A stretch of DNA of 64,000 nucleotides from assembly GCF_001064145.1 (NCBI RefSeq), contig NZ_JVOJ01000029.1, positions 42,111 through 106,110 of the forward strand, written 5' to 3'. Below the pieces are notes generated by a model. It saw nothing but the letters and a program-made list of their open reading frames with translations, did no database searches and had not been told where the DNA came from. Shown here one piece after another: positions 42,418 through 53,797 of the stretch (its first letter is position 1; every line of letters begins with the position of its first letter). This DNA comes from Sanguibacter keddieii (GTDB lineage: Bacteria; Actinomycetota; Actinomycetes; Actinomycetales; Actinomycetaceae). The position numbers and the translations under genes were made by a program.

Positions 42418-42446
42418 TTGCAGGCACAATGGGTGGTGCATATAAC
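42418..42446 (+). promoter_or_regulatory. Sigma-70-type promoter of yhhQ-tgt
   Basis: TTGCAG (42418-42423), 17-nt spacer, TATAAC (42441-42446). The transcript would start near 42453, about 28 nt before the ATG, with an AAGGA ribosome site at 42467-42471. Confidence 0.6.
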
Positions 42447-42480
42447 CATCCCGCACACACTTTTGTAAGGATTTCCGCCC

Positions 42481-44492
<2,012 letters not shown>

Positions 44493-44507
44493 TAGTGTGG
44501 AGCAACC

Positions 44508-45404
44508 ATGAGTTTCAATGACAACATCCGTTTGGATCCCTCGCGCGTTGGCACGTCCGGCGCGGGGCGGAAGATCGCAGGTGCGGGCGGTGGCTCGCTG
44601 CTCGGTGTTCTCTTGATCCTCGGGTTCTCCTACTTCACCGGCATCGATCTGACGGGCCTGCTGTCGACGTCTTCCGACACGTCGCCGACCTCCTCGTCGA
44701 CTGTCGACACGTCCACCTGCCAGACGGGACAGGACGCCAACACTCGCGTTGAGTGCCGCATGGTCGCCACTGCGCAGTCCCTCGACGCGGTGTGGAAGAC
44801 CCAGCTGTCCGCCCAGGATGCGGGCGTCGCGTACCAGCTGCCCGATTTCCAGATCTTCACGAACTCCGTCTCCACCGCGTGTGGTAACGCGACGAGTGCC
44901 GTGGGTCCGTTCTACTGCCCCGCAGATTCGACGGTGTACCTCGACCTCGGGTTCTTCGACGACATGGTCTCCACATACGGTGCCTCCGATTCCGTGCTCG
45001 CGCAGGAATACGTCGTGGCCCACGAGTGGGGACACCACATCCAGAACATCCAGGGTGTCTTCCGTGCGCACGACACCCGTGAGTCGGGCGAACAGGGCGC
45101 GGGCGTGCGCAGCGAGCTCCAGGCCGACTGCTACGCGGGCGTGTGGATGCACTGGGCATCAACTACCCCGGATCCGTCGACCGATACCCCATTCCTGAAG
45201 ACTCCGACGGCCGATCAGGTTATGGGTGCGCTTCAGACCGCTCAAGCGATCGGGGATGACCGTCTGCAGGAGAAGTACCAGGGGTCCTCGACCCCAGAGA
45301 CGTGGACGCATGGCAGCGCGGACCAGCGCGCGACCTGGCTGCAGCGCGGACTCGATTCCGGCGATATCTCGACGTGCGACACCTGGAGCGTTCCTCGGGT
45401 GTGA
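44508..45404 (+). CDS. Membrane-anchored neutral zinc metallopeptidase (YpfJ family)
   Basis: A 298-residue protein with an N-terminal cytoplasmic part, one transmembrane helix (about 29-48, SLLGVLLILGFSYFTGI), a Ser/Thr/Asp-rich linker and an extracellular metallopeptidase domain. The zinc motif HEWGHH is at 172-177 (HExxH), followed by ELQADCYAGVWMHWA with the third ligand. The family is YpfJ-like neutral zinc metallopeptidase; substrates are unknown. Three cysteines (near 71, 83 and 125) plus one at about 137 may form disulfides. It starts 15 nt after tgt. Confidence 0.88.
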   Translation: MSFNDNIRLDPSRVGTSGAGRKIAGAGGGSLLGVLLILGFSYFTGIDLTGLLSTSSDTSPTSSSTVDTSTCQTGQDANTRVECRMVATAQSLDAVWKTQLSAQDAGVAYQLPDFQIFTNSVSTACGNATSAVGPFYCPADSTVYLDLGFFDDMVSTYGASDSVLAQEYVVAHEWGHHIQNIQGVFRAHDTRESGEQGAGVRSELQADCYAGVWMHWASTTPDPSTDTPFLKTPTADQVMGALQTAQAIGDDRLQEKYQGSSTPETWTHGSADQRATWLQRGLDSGDISTCDTWSVPRV

Positions 45405-45455
45405 GCGGACCTGCGGCTCGGTACAATTGAGTGCGCCCATTCGCAGGAGGAAGTC

Positions 45456-47144
45456 ATGACACGCAGCATCGTCGAGCAGGCTCACGACATGTACGACGCG
45501 GTCCCCTATGAGGTGCCCGTGCCTGATGAGTCGCTGTACACCCTGTTGGACGATGCTGCCCGCTTGTATCCCGATCGCATCGCGCTCGACTACTTCGGGG
45601 CAACGACCACGTACGCACAGGTGCGCGATCAGGTCCAAAAGGCTGCGCAGGTTCTGCACGAGGCCGGGGTCGGGCCCGGTGATACGGTGGCCATCGCCCT
45701 GCCGAACTGCCCGCAGGCTTTTGTTGCCTTCTACGCGTGCATGCGTATTGGGGCGATCGCCGCGCAGCATAATCCACTCGCTCCGGCATCGGAGATCGCA
45801 GGACAGCTGGCGCGCCACGGGGGCAAGGTGGCGATCGTGTGGGAAAAGTGCGTGGATGCGTATCCGTTCGATGTTCTCGACACTGTGTTCACGGTGGATA
45901 TTTCGCACGGTATGCCGATGTCACAGCGTGTGCTTCTTCGACTGCCCGTCGCACGCGCGCGGCGGACTCGCAATCAGTTGCGTGGCTGCGTCCCCTCGCA
46001 GACGCGCTCCTGGGACCGCGCCACGGCCTCGTCCGCGCCGATTGATCCGAACCATCCGCTGCCCACAGGCGATGACCGCGCGGTCATCCTGCACACCTCG
46101 GGCACCAACGGTGTGCCGAAGTCCGCGCCGCTCACCCACCGCAATATCGGGGTCAACGTCAACCAGTGCATGTTCTGGGTGTGGAAGCTGCACGAGGGCG
46201 CCGAAACGTTCTTCTCGTTACTTCCCTACTTCCATGCCTTCGGTCTGACGTTCTTCCTGTGCGCCTCGGTGCGTAAGGCTGCCACCCAGGTTCTGCTGCC
46301 GAAATTCGACGCGCAGATGGCTCTCGACGCACACAAACGTCGCCCGGTCACCTTCTTCGTCGGCGTTCCTCCGATGTTCGAGCGCATCCTGCGTCAGGCT
46401 CACAAGACAAATGCCGACATCACCTCCATCCGATACGCGGTAGCCGGAGCTATGCCTCTCTCAACCACGCTTGCAGATGACTGGGAGAAAACCACGGGTG
46501 GCATGATCGTCGAAGGCTATGGCCTTTCGGAAACCGCGCCGGTCCTGACGGGCGCTCCCCTGTCGGACAAGCGCCGCCACGGTGTCCTTGGCGTACCGTT
46601 CCCGTCGACGCAGCTACGCCTTGTCTCTCTCGAGGACGATACGGTCGACGTCGATGACGGGCAGCCCGGCGAGATCATCGTGCGTGGCCCGCAGGTGTTC
46701 GACGGATACCTGGACGCACCCGAGGAGAGTGCGCGCGTCTTCACCTCCGAGGGGTGGTTCAAGACCGGTGACATCGGGGTCAACAGCGACGGCTTCATCT
46801 CGATGGCTGACCGCAAAAAGGAACTGATTCTATCGGGAGGGTTCAACGTCTACCCCTCCCAGGTCGAGGCAGCGATCCGATCCCATCCGGCAGTGTCCGA
46901 TGTCGCTGTTGTCGGGGTTCCCGTGAACGATGCAACCGAAGAGGTTGCCGCCGCGATCATCATGGAAGACGGCAATGCACCACTGACTCTTGAGGAAGTG
47001 CGCGCCTGGGCGGAAAAGACCATCGCCCACTACGCTCTCCCCCGCCAGCTGGTCGTCATCGCCGAACTGCCGCGCAACCAGATGGGAAAGATCCTGCGTC
47101 GCAAGGTCGCCCAGGTCGTGCGCGAGATGCTCGGCCGCGCGTAG
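45456..47144 (+). CDS. Acyl-CoA synthetase (AMP-forming)
   Basis: A 562-residue adenylate-forming enzyme that activates a carboxylic (likely fatty) acid with ATP and CoA. The P-loop is LHTSGTNGVPKSAPLTH. The motif YGLSETAPVLTG is the A5 region, GWFKTGDIG the A7 core, and DRKKELILSGGFNVYPSQVE A8. The catalytic Lys lies in NQMGKILRRK (A10). Long-chain FadD-like enzymes fit best; chain length is not set by sequence. A GGAGG ribosome site at 45447 and a TACAAT box at 45422 precede the start. Confidence 0.92.
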   Translation: MTRSIVEQAHDMYDAVPYEVPVPDESLYTLLDDAARLYPDRIALDYFGATTTYAQVRDQVQKAAQVLHEAGVGPGDTVAIALPNCPQAFVAFYACMRIGAIAAQHNPLAPASEIAGQLARHGGKVAIVWEKCVDAYPFDVLDTVFTVDISHGMPMSQRVLLRLPVARARRTRNQLRGCVPSQTRSWDRATASSAPIDPNHPLPTGDDRAVILHTSGTNGVPKSAPLTHRNIGVNVNQCMFWVWKLHEGAETFFSLLPYFHAFGLTFFLCASVRKAATQVLLPKFDAQMALDAHKRRPVTFFVGVPPMFERILRQAHKTNADITSIRYAVAGAMPLSTTLADDWEKTTGGMIVEGYGLSETAPVLTGAPLSDKRRHGVLGVPFPSTQLRLVSLEDDTVDVDDGQPGEIIVRGPQVFDGYLDAPEESARVFTSEGWFKTGDIGVNSDGFISMADRKKELILSGGFNVYPSQVEAAIRSHPAVSDVAVVGVPVNDATEEVAAAIIMEDGNAPLTLEEVRAWAEKTIAHYALPRQLVVIAELPRNQMGKILRRKVAQVVREMLGRA

Positions 47145-47231
47145 CGCCCGTCTGCGGCGCGCGATTCTTCGTTTCCCTTGATAACCGAGGATCAGACGAC
47201 CATCAACGCGGTGCTGATCACCCACAGCACA

Positions 47232-47263
47232 AATCCCCCGAAAGCTCACGCTTCCGGGGGATT
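47232..47263. terminator. Bidirectional terminator between acyl-CoA synthetase and sufT
   Basis: A 14-bp stem (one A-C mismatch on the plus strand, G-T on the minus strand) around TCAC, with GATTTGTG downstream on the minus strand. It ends the suf operon. Confidence 0.8.
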
Positions 47264-47278
47264 CGCGTCATGCGGCCA

Positions 47279-47710
47279 TCAGACGTTAAAACCAATGGCA
47301 CGCAGCTGCTCGCGACCATCGGGCGTGATGCGATCGGGACCCCACGGCGGCATCCAGACCCAGTTGATCTGGACCTCGTCGGTCACGCCAGACAGAATCG
47401 TCTGCGCCTGGCGCTCGATGACATCGGTCAGCGGGCAGGCGGCCGACGTCAGGGTCATATCGAGGCGCACCTGGTTCTCGGAACCGATGACGACGCCGTA
47501 AACCAGGCCGAGATCGACGATGTTGATGCCGAGCTCGGGGTCGATAACGTCCTTGAGGGCTTCGAGAACGTTCTCGGCTGCAAGCGTGCCCTGCTCGATG
47601 ACGTCGGTGCCGTCAATCTGACGGGAGGGCACCTCGGAGGCCGGCGCTTCCTGCGCGGGCGCTCCGAAGCGCTGCTCGACGGGCTCAGACTGAGCCATCG
47701 GGTTACTCAT
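47279..47710 (-). CDS. sufT: SufT-like metal-sulfur cluster assembly protein (MIP18/PaaD family)
   Basis: A 143-residue protein with a MIP18-type (DUF59) domain from about residue 45: LEALKDVIDPELGINIVDLGLVYGV, then RLDMTLTSAACPLTDVIERQAQ with a conserved Cys, and INWVWMPPWGPDRITPDGREQLRAIGF. SufT helps mature Fe-S proteins. It is the last gene of the suf operon, 10 nt after sufU. The start ATG is at 47710; a long upstream open frame overlaps sufU and is not used. Confidence 0.9.
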   Translation of the reverse strand: MSNPMAQSEPVEQRFGAPAQEAPASEVPSRQIDGTDVIEQGTLAAENVLEALKDVIDPELGINIVDLGLVYGVVIGSENQVRLDMTLTSAACPLTDVIERQAQTILSGVTDEVQINWVWMPPWGPDRITPDGREQLRAIGFNV

Positions 47711-47720
47711 GGGTGTTCCT

Positions 47721-48197
47721 TTACTGCTCAGCGGGCTCGCCCGCGGTGGAAATATCGATGCCGGACTTGGCCATTGCATCGCGGAGCGCGTACCAGCCCA
47801 GGAGGGCACACTTCACGCGATTCGCGAACTGCGACGTAGATTCGAGAGCGGCCGCGTCGCCCAGGTCATCGAGGATCTCATCGTCGACGCCCAGATTACG
47901 CGAATGCATCATGACTTCCATGTCACGGTAGAGACGGCCGATTTCCTCGGCGGACTTGCCTTGGGTCAGGTCGGTCATCATGGACAGCGATGCACGCGAG
48001 ATCGAGCAGCCGTCGCCTTCCCACTGGAGGGAGGCGAGATGATCACCATCGAGCGACACGCCCAGCGTGACCTCGTCACCGCAGGTGGGATTGACCTGGT
48101 GCGACGAGGCATCCATACCGCTTGGATCGCCCGCGCCGTGCTTTTCACGAGCGTGATCCAGGATGACCTGCTGATACAACTGTTCAAGACTGCCCAT
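47721..48197 (-). CDS. sufU: SufU Fe-S scaffold / zinc sulfurtransferase
   Basis: A 158-residue protein that accepts sulfur from SufS and passes it to the SufBCD scaffold. The zinc-binding ligands are Cys39 (NPTCGD) with Asp41, Cys64 (GDGCSIS) and Cys130 (RVKCALLGW). DHAREKHGAG near the N-terminus is the usual SufU start. It follows sufS by 34 nt. A two-residue gap here from the class norm is not visible; the length fits. Confidence 0.95.
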   Translation of the reverse strand: MGSLEQLYQQVILDHAREKHGAGDPSGMDASSHQVNPTCGDEVTLGVSLDGDHLASLQWEGDGCSISRASLSMMTDLTQGKSAEEIGRLYRDMEVMMHSRNLGVDDEILDDLGDAAALESTSQFANRVKCALLGWYALRDAMAKSGIDISTAGEPAEQ

Positions 48198-48231
48198 GGT
48201 TTCCTTTCATACCCAACGATCACGTGCAATT

Positions 48232-49509
48232 CTACTGACCGAAGAAGCTGCGCACCTTCGACAGTCCATCAACGAGGCGTTCAATTTCCTCGGCGGTGGT
48301 CGTCGGTGCAACCGACGCACGCGCGGAAGATCGCACCTGGAAAAACGTATGGAGCGGGATCGCGCAGTGGTGTCCGACGCGCACGGCCACGTCCACGGAG
48401 TCCATGAACTGGCCGACGTCGTGCGGATGCACACCGTCAACGGCGAAAGCAACGACGCCGATGCGATCAACGTCCGAGTCGGGGCCGAGAACTCTGATGC
48501 CATCGATCGACGAGATGCCGTCAAGCATCATGGAGGTGAGCGCGTGCTCGTGGGCCTCCACGCGGACCATGCCGAGTGTCGACAGGTAGCGCAGGGCCTG
48601 CGACCAGGCGGCGATCTGTGCGACGGGCTGCGACCCTGCTTCGAAGCGCTCGGGCGGAGCCATGAAGGTCGATTCCTCCATGGTCACCCATTCGATCATC
48701 GATCCGCCCGTCAGGACTGGCGGCATCGCAGCCAGAAGCGCACGACGTCCCCACAGGGCACCGGCGCCCGTGGGCCCGAGCATCTTGTGGGAGGAAAATA
48801 CCGCAAAGTCCACGTCGAGCGTGGATAGGTCGAGCGGCATATGCGCGCTGGACTGGCATGTGTCGAGAAGGATCAGCGCGCCGACGGCCCGGGCAGCCGC
48901 GCTCACGGCCGCGACAGGGGAAACCGCACCGGTCACGTTGGATACGTGGGTGAATGCGACCAGCCGCGTATTTGGCGTGATGACGGAGAGAGTCTCCAGG
49001 TCGATACGGCCGTCGGGCGTCAGATCGAGCCACGCGAGCTCTGCACCCGTGCGTTCACACAGCTGCTGCCACGGGACGATATTCGCGTGGTGCTCGGCGC
49101 GGGTGCAGACGATGCGGTCTCCCGGTCCGACGCGCAAGCCGGCAGACTCCGCGCCTCCCATCCCCTGCGACGCGTTTGCGATGGACAGCGCAACGAGGTT
49201 GATCGCCTCGGTCGCATTCTTCGTCCATACGATCTCGTCGGGCGCAACGCCCACGAACGAGGCCAGGGTCCCCCGAGCGCTCTCAAACGCGTCGGTCGCT
49301 TCGTCGCCGAGGAGGTGCGTACCCCGGTGAACCGCGCCGTTGCTGTGGCGGTAGAACTCGGCCTCAGCGTCGATGACGCAGGCCGGCTTCTGCGAGGTCG
49401 CAGACGCGTCGAGGTACGCGATGGGCGCGCCGCCGCGCCCGAGGCGACTCAGAATCGGAAAATCGATGCGAATCGCCTCGAGCTCGGCGGCGGTGAAATC
49501 CGTGGACAC
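48232..49509 (-). CDS. sufS: Cysteine desulfurase SufS
   Basis: A 425-residue PLP enzyme that removes sulfur from cysteine to give alanine and an enzyme persulfide. The PLP Lys is in VFSSHKMLGPTGAGALWG, and the mobile-loop Cys in VRVGHHCAIPLHTFF. RASVAPTTTAEEIERLVDGL ends the protein. The active-site loop is short, as in group II desulfurases. It is the fifth gene of the suf operon and starts 5 nt after the sufC stop. Confidence 0.96.
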   Translation of the reverse strand: MSTDFTAAELEAIRIDFPILSRLGRGGAPIAYLDASATSQKPACVIDAEAEFYRHSNGAVHRGTHLLGDEATDAFESARGTLASFVGVAPDEIVWTKNATEAINLVALSIANASQGMGGAESAGLRVGPGDRIVCTRAEHHANIVPWQQLCERTGAELAWLDLTPDGRIDLETLSVITPNTRLVAFTHVSNVTGAVSPVAAVSAAARAVGALILLDTCQSSAHMPLDLSTLDVDFAVFSSHKMLGPTGAGALWGRRALLAAMPPVLTGGSMIEWVTMEESTFMAPPERFEAGSQPVAQIAAWSQALRYLSTLGMVRVEAHEHALTSMMLDGISSIDGIRVLGPDSDVDRIGVVAFAVDGVHPHDVGQFMDSVDVAVRVGHHCAIPLHTFFQVRSSARASVAPTTTAEEIERLVDGLSKVRSFFGQ

Positions 49510-49514
49510 CGTGA

Positions 49515-50267
49515 TCAGAGACCCAGGTACTTGTCGTAGCCGTTCTCTTCGAGCTCGTCAGCCAGCTCGGGGCCACCCTGAGCGGCGACGTGACCGTCGA
49601 CGAAGACGTGAACGTGGCTGGGCTTGATGTAGCGCAGGATGCGGGTGTAGTGCGTGATCAGCATGACGCCGCAGCCGGTCTCGCCGTGAACGCGGTTGAC
49701 TCCCTCGGACACGATGCGCAGAGCGTCAACGTCGAGGCCGGAGTCGGTCTCGTCGAGGACGGCAAAGGAGGGCTTGAGGAGCTCCATCTGCAGGATCTCC
49801 AGGCGCTTCTTCTCGCCGCCGGAGAAGCCGACGTTCACGTCACGCTCGGCGAAGTCGGGGTCCATGCGCAGGTTCTCCATGGAGGTCTTCATTTCCTTGA
49901 CCCACGAGCGCAGGGCGGGTGCCTGACCGTCGATCGCGGTCTTGGCGGTACGCAGGAAGTTAGAGACGGACACGCCAGCGACCTCGACAGGGTACTGCAT
50001 CGCGAGGAACAGGCCTGCCTTGGCGCGCTCGTCGACGCTCATCTCTGTGATGAGCTGGTCGTCGAGCCACGCCTCGCCCGAGGTGATCTCGTAGTCGGGG
50101 TGGCCGGCCAGGGCGTAGGCCATGGTGGACTTACCGGAGCCGTTGGGGCCCATGATGGCGTGGATTTCGCCGGAGTTGATGGTGAGGTTGACGCCCTTGA
50201 GGATTTCCTTGGGGCCTTCGGCGGTCTCGACGGAGACGTGCAGATCCTTAATTCGCAGAGTCGACAT
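49515..50267 (-). CDS. sufC: Fe-S assembly ATPase SufC
   Basis: A 250-residue ABC-type ATPase that drives the SufB-SufD scaffold. Walker A is GPNGSGKST, the Q loop MQYPVEVAGV, the signature VGFSGGEKKR, Walker B FAVLDETDSGLD (with the family's Asp-Glu and SGLD), and the switch ITHYTRIL. These variations from transporter ATPases are diagnostic of SufC. It is 16 nt from sufD. Confidence 0.97.
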   Translation of the reverse strand: MSTLRIKDLHVSVETAEGPKEILKGVNLTINSGEIHAIMGPNGSGKSTMAYALAGHPDYEITSGEAWLDDQLITEMSVDERAKAGLFLAMQYPVEVAGVSVSNFLRTAKTAIDGQAPALRSWVKEMKTSMENLRMDPDFAERDVNVGFSGGEKKRLEILQMELLKPSFAVLDETDSGLDVDALRIVSEGVNRVHGETGCGVMLITHYTRILRYIKPSHVHVFVDGHVAAQGGPELADELEENGYDKYLGL

Positions 50268-50283
50268 ATGTATTCCTTACAGC

Positions 50284-51474
50284 TCAGTTGTTACGGGACT
50301 TGGCCAGCTCGGCCTCGACGGTTGCCATGAGGTGGTCGACCACCTCGGGGACGCCGATCTGGTTGATCAGTTCGGCGAAGAAGCCGCGCACGACCAGGCG
50401 GCGTGCCTCGTGCTCAGGAACACCACGGCTCATCAGGTAGAACAGCTGCTCGTCGTCGAAACGACCGGTCGCGGACGCGTGTCCGGCTCCTTCGATCTCA
50501 CCGTTCTCGATCTCGAGGTTGGGCACGGAGTCCGCCTTGGCACCCTCGGTGAGCACCAGGTTGCGGTTCAGCTCGTAGGTGTCCGTGCCGTCGGCGGCCT
50601 CGCGGATGAGGCAGTCGCCAATCCACACCGAGTGCGCGTCCTTGCCCTGCAGGGCACCCTTGTAGGTGACGCGCGAGAAGCACTTGGGCTGTGAGTGGTC
50701 AACGAACACGCGGTGCTCGAGGTGCTGGCCGCCGTCCGCGAAGTAGATGCCGAGCATGTTGAGCTCGGCACCGGGGCCGCGGAAGTCGGTGTCGGCGCAC
50801 AGGCGCACGAGGTCGCCGCCGAAGCTGACGACAATGTGCGTGAGCTTGGAGTCACGGCCCAGCGCCAGGCGCTGGTTCGAGGCATGCAGAACGGAATCGT
50901 CCCATTCCTGCAGCGACACGACGGTCAAATTCGCGCTGTCGCCCGTCTCGACCTCGACGGTCTGGTTGAGCGCAGCCTGCGCGGAACCGGTGTGCGACAG
51001 AATGACCGTGGCTTTGGAGAAAGCACCGGCACGAATCACGAGGTGCTGTGCACGGGTACCTTCGACGTCTGCGACGTTGATGCGCACGGGTGCGTCGAGC
51101 TCGGCCTCGGCCGGGATCTCAACGACGGTCGCCTGCGCGAAGCCGTTCCACGCGACGACCGCGGTGCGGTCGCCGGGGGCCAGGACAGTGCCCAGGCGAT
51201 TGTCGTCGCGGCTCACGGTCTCGACGACGACCGAGGCGGGAGCGTCAACCGTCACGGGTGCATCGCCTGCGTCGTAGTTGGCAGGCTCGAAAAGGCGCTC
51301 GATGCGGCGCATCGGGGTGAAACGCCAGTCTTCCTCGCGTCCGTGCGGCACGGCAATGTCGTCCAGGTTGAACGAGGTGGGACGGTCCGCGCGCGACGGG
51401 TGAGCCTTTTCGGCGTCGGCCCCGTGCGAGTGGGCCTTGTTCATGGTGTCGACAATAGTGTTAGGGGTCGTCAT
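50284..51474 (-). CDS. sufD: Fe-S assembly protein SufD
   Basis: A 396-residue beta-helix scaffold subunit that pairs with SufB. It has the SufBD core: GAELNMLGIYFADGGQHLEHRVFVDH, then CFSRVTYKGALQGKDAHSVWIGDCLI, and near the C-terminus LMSRGVPEHEARRLVVRGFFAEL. Its stop-start neighbour sufB overlaps by one base (TGATG), so both are translated together. Confidence 0.96.
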   Translation of the reverse strand: MTTPNTIVDTMNKAHSHGADAEKAHPSRADRPTSFNLDDIAVPHGREEDWRFTPMRRIERLFEPANYDAGDAPVTVDAPASVVVETVSRDDNRLGTVLAPGDRTAVVAWNGFAQATVVEIPAEAELDAPVRINVADVEGTRAQHLVIRAGAFSKATVILSHTGSAQAALNQTVEVETGDSANLTVVSLQEWDDSVLHASNQRLALGRDSKLTHIVVSFGGDLVRLCADTDFRGPGAELNMLGIYFADGGQHLEHRVFVDHSQPKCFSRVTYKGALQGKDAHSVWIGDCLIREAADGTDTYELNRNLVLTEGAKADSVPNLEIENGEIEGAGHASATGRFDDEQLFYLMSRGVPEHEARRLVVRGFFAELINQIGVPEVVDHLMATVEAELAKSRNN

Positions 51475-52919
51475 CAGCCGACGGATCCTTCCATCTGCAG
51501 TTCAATGAGGCGGTTGAGCTCGAGGGCGTACTCCATCGGCAGCTCCTTGGCGATCGGCTCGACGAAACCGCGGACGATCGTCGCCATGGCCTCGTTCTCG
51601 TCGAGGCCTCGGCTCATCAGGTAGAAGAGCTGGTCGGCGCTCACCTTCGTGACGGTGGCCTCGTGGCCCATCTCGACATCGTCGGTGCGCACGTCAACGT
51701 AGGGGTAGGTGTCGGTTCGCGAAATCTTGTCGACGAGCAGGGCGTCGCACAGCACGTTCGACTTGGAGTGACGCGCACGGGCGTTGACCTGGACGAGGCC
51801 ACGGTAGGAGGTGCGGCCACCGCCTCGGGACACGGACTTCGACACGATCGATGAAGACGTGTGGGGTGCCATGTGCACCATCTTCGCGCCGGTGTCCTGC
51901 TGCTGGCCGGGGCCGGCGAAACCGATGGACAGCGTCTCACCACGGGCGTGCTCGCCCATGAGGAAGCAGGCCGGGTACTTCATGGTGATCGCGGCACCCA
52001 TGTTGCCATCGACCCATTCCATGGTGCCGCCTTCCTCCACCATCGCACGCTGGGTCACGAGGTTGAGAACGTTCGTCGACCAGTTCTGAATGGTCGTGTA
52101 GCGCACGCGAGCGTCCTTCTTCACGAAGATCTCGATGACGCCCGAGTGGAGGGAATTCTCGTCGTAAATCGGGGCGGTGCAGCCCTCGACGTAGTGGACG
52201 TAAGAGCCCTCGTCGGCGATGATGAGCGTGCGCTCAAACTGACCCATCGCCGAGGTGTTGATGCGGAAGTACGCCTGCAGCGGGATCGTCACGTGGACGC
52301 CCTTGGGGACGTAGACGAAGGAACCACCGGACCAGGCGGCGGTGTTCAGCGCGGAGAACTTATTGTCACCTGCGGGCACGCACTTGCCGAAGTACTCCTC
52401 GAAAATCTCCGGGTACTCGCGCAGGCCGGTGTCGGTGTCGGTAAAGATGACGCCCTGACGCTCCAGGTCTTCCTGGATCTGCTGGTAGACGACCTCAGAT
52501 TCGTACTGAGCGGCGACGCCGGAAACCAGGCGCGACTTTTCGGCCTCGGGGATACCGAGGCGATCGTAGGTGTCGCGGATTTCCTCGGGAAGGTCTGCCC
52601 AGTCGTTGACCTGACGATCCGTGGGGCGCACGTAGTACTTGAACGCATCGAAATCCACGTGGGACAGGTCGGGGCCCCACGCCGGCATCGGCTTGCGTTC
52701 GAACAGTTCCAGCGCCTTCAGGCGGCGCTCCCGCATCCACTGCGGCTCGTCCTTCACCTCAGAGATGAAGCGAACGATTTCTTCGTTAATTCCGGTGGGG
52801 ACATCCTTCGAGTAGTCGTCGGAGTCGTGCCAACCGTATTCGTAACCGCCGATCGACTCGATGATCTCGTCATCGGTCATTCGACGGTCATCAGCGCCCG
52901 AGGCGGGTGCCTGCGTCAT
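51474..52919 (-). CDS. sufB: Fe-S assembly protein SufB
   Basis: A 481-residue scaffold protein on which 4Fe-4S clusters form. SufB markers are EIIESIGGYEYGWHDSDDY at the start, SYVHYVEGCTAP and ARVRYTTIQNWSTNVLNLV in the beta helix, and LMSRGLDENEAMATIVRGFVEPI at the end. It has no intein, unlike mycobacterial SufB. It starts 32 nt after sufR. Confidence 0.97.
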   Translation of the reverse strand: MTQAPASGADDRRMTDDEIIESIGGYEYGWHDSDDYSKDVPTGINEEIVRFISEVKDEPQWMRERRLKALELFERKPMPAWGPDLSHVDFDAFKYYVRPTDRQVNDWADLPEEIRDTYDRLGIPEAEKSRLVSGVAAQYESEVVYQQIQEDLERQGVIFTDTDTGLREYPEIFEEYFGKCVPAGDNKFSALNTAAWSGGSFVYVPKGVHVTIPLQAYFRINTSAMGQFERTLIIADEGSYVHYVEGCTAPIYDENSLHSGVIEIFVKKDARVRYTTIQNWSTNVLNLVTQRAMVEEGGTMEWVDGNMGAAITMKYPACFLMGEHARGETLSIGFAGPGQQQDTGAKMVHMAPHTSSSIVSKSVSRGGGRTSYRGLVQVNARARHSKSNVLCDALLVDKISRTDTYPYVDVRTDDVEMGHEATVTKVSADQLFYLMSRGLDENEAMATIVRGFVEPIAKELPMEYALELNRLIELQMEGSVG

Positions 52920-52951
52920 AGTTGTGTCAACCTCTCGTTCTTAACCAAGTG

Positions 52952-53647
52952 CTACTTGCGTCGCACGTTCCGCGCTCCCGGGCGAATCACGGGCATACCC
53001 ACGGGAATGTGGGTGGTGCACACGTGTCCTCCGCCAGCAAGCGTGGAAAGTCGTTGGACGTGGACGTCCAGCAGCTTGCCAAAGGCAAGCGTCTCGGCGT
53101 CGCACAGCTGCGGGAAATCCCCCGCGACATGTTGAATCGGGCAGTGGCCCTGGCACAGCTGAACGGCAAGCGTTCCACCGCCGATGTCACGCACAGTGGC
53201 CGCGTAGCCATCCTGCGTCAGCGCATCGGCGAGTGCCTGGGCACGCACCCGCGGATCTGAACCCGCATCGCGCACGATCGGGGCGTAGCGCCGCTCGATC
53301 TCACGCGAACGCGCCGCAGCGAAAGACTCGACGGCCTCATTCCCACCGAGCTGCCCAAGGTACCCGAGGGCCTTGGAAGCCAGGTCGGAATATCCATCGG
53401 CAAGGTGAACGTGTGCCCGTTCGGTAGCGACATAGTGACGTGCGGGCCTGCCACGACCACGCTTCGACGGAGCACTGGGCTCGTGCTCGGCGATCTCCTT
53501 GGAGTCCAACAGGAGCGTGATGTGGCGCCGCACGGCAGCCGTCGTCAGCCCCAGGACCTTCGCAATCGACGAGGCCGTGACCGGCCCCTTTTCGACGATG
53601 AGATCGAGCACCTGCTGTCGAGTAGTGGCGTCTGATTCTTCTGCCAC
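52952..53647 (-). CDS. sufR: Fe-S-sensing transcriptional regulator SufR
   Basis: A winged-helix repressor of 231 residues that senses cluster supply. The DNA-binding region is residues 10-75 (ILDLI-like VLDLIVEKGPVTASSIAKVLGLT and RGRGRPARHYV). The cluster cysteines are Cys165, Cys169, Cys182 and Cys210. It is the first gene of the suf operon. GTG 53647 with a GGAGG ribosome site is chosen; a longer in-frame start at 53767 would take the operator region into coding sequence. It probably represses its own operon. Confidence 0.92.
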   Translation of the reverse strand: MAEESDATTRQQVLDLIVEKGPVTASSIAKVLGLTTAAVRRHITLLLDSKEIAEHEPSAPSKRGRGRPARHYVATERAHVHLADGYSDLASKALGYLGQLGGNEAVESFAAARSREIERRYAPIVRDAGSDPRVRAQALADALTQDGYAATVRDIGGGTLAVQLCQGHCPIQHVAGDFPQLCDAETLAFGKLLDVHVQRLSTLAGGGHVCTTHIPVGMPVIRPGARNVRRK

Positions 53648-53709
53648 GTGTCCTCCGCTCCGACGCTCCGTTACTGCGCCTCTGTGTGCTTTTCTCTGGG
53701 AACGAGTGT

Positions 53710-53733
53710 ACGCCAATTTAGATAAATAGGCGT
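53710..53733. promoter_or_regulatory. Candidate SufR operator upstream of the suf operon
   Basis: A 24-bp imperfect palindrome with outer arms ACGCC/GGCGT and inner arms ATTTA/TAAAT; 10 of 12 base pairs are symmetric. It lies 62 nt before the sufR GTG and contains AT-rich -10-like bases. SufR binding is inference from position and symmetry. Confidence 0.5.
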
Positions 53734-53797
53734 TGCGAAAAGCCGTTAGGAGTGTCGGACGGCCCACAAATTTCGGGACTAAGGACCTACGGAGTAA

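Noticed and set aside
42338..42480. Possible preQ1 riboswitch upstream of yhhQ
   Set aside because: I could not find the preQ1-I or preQ1-II loop and tail pattern. A simple promoter and short leader explain the region, though a covariance search would be needed to be sure.
46830..47249. Minus-strand frame at the end of the acyl-CoA synthetase gene
   Set aside because: It is antisense to a conserved C-terminal domain and ends inside the terminator region.
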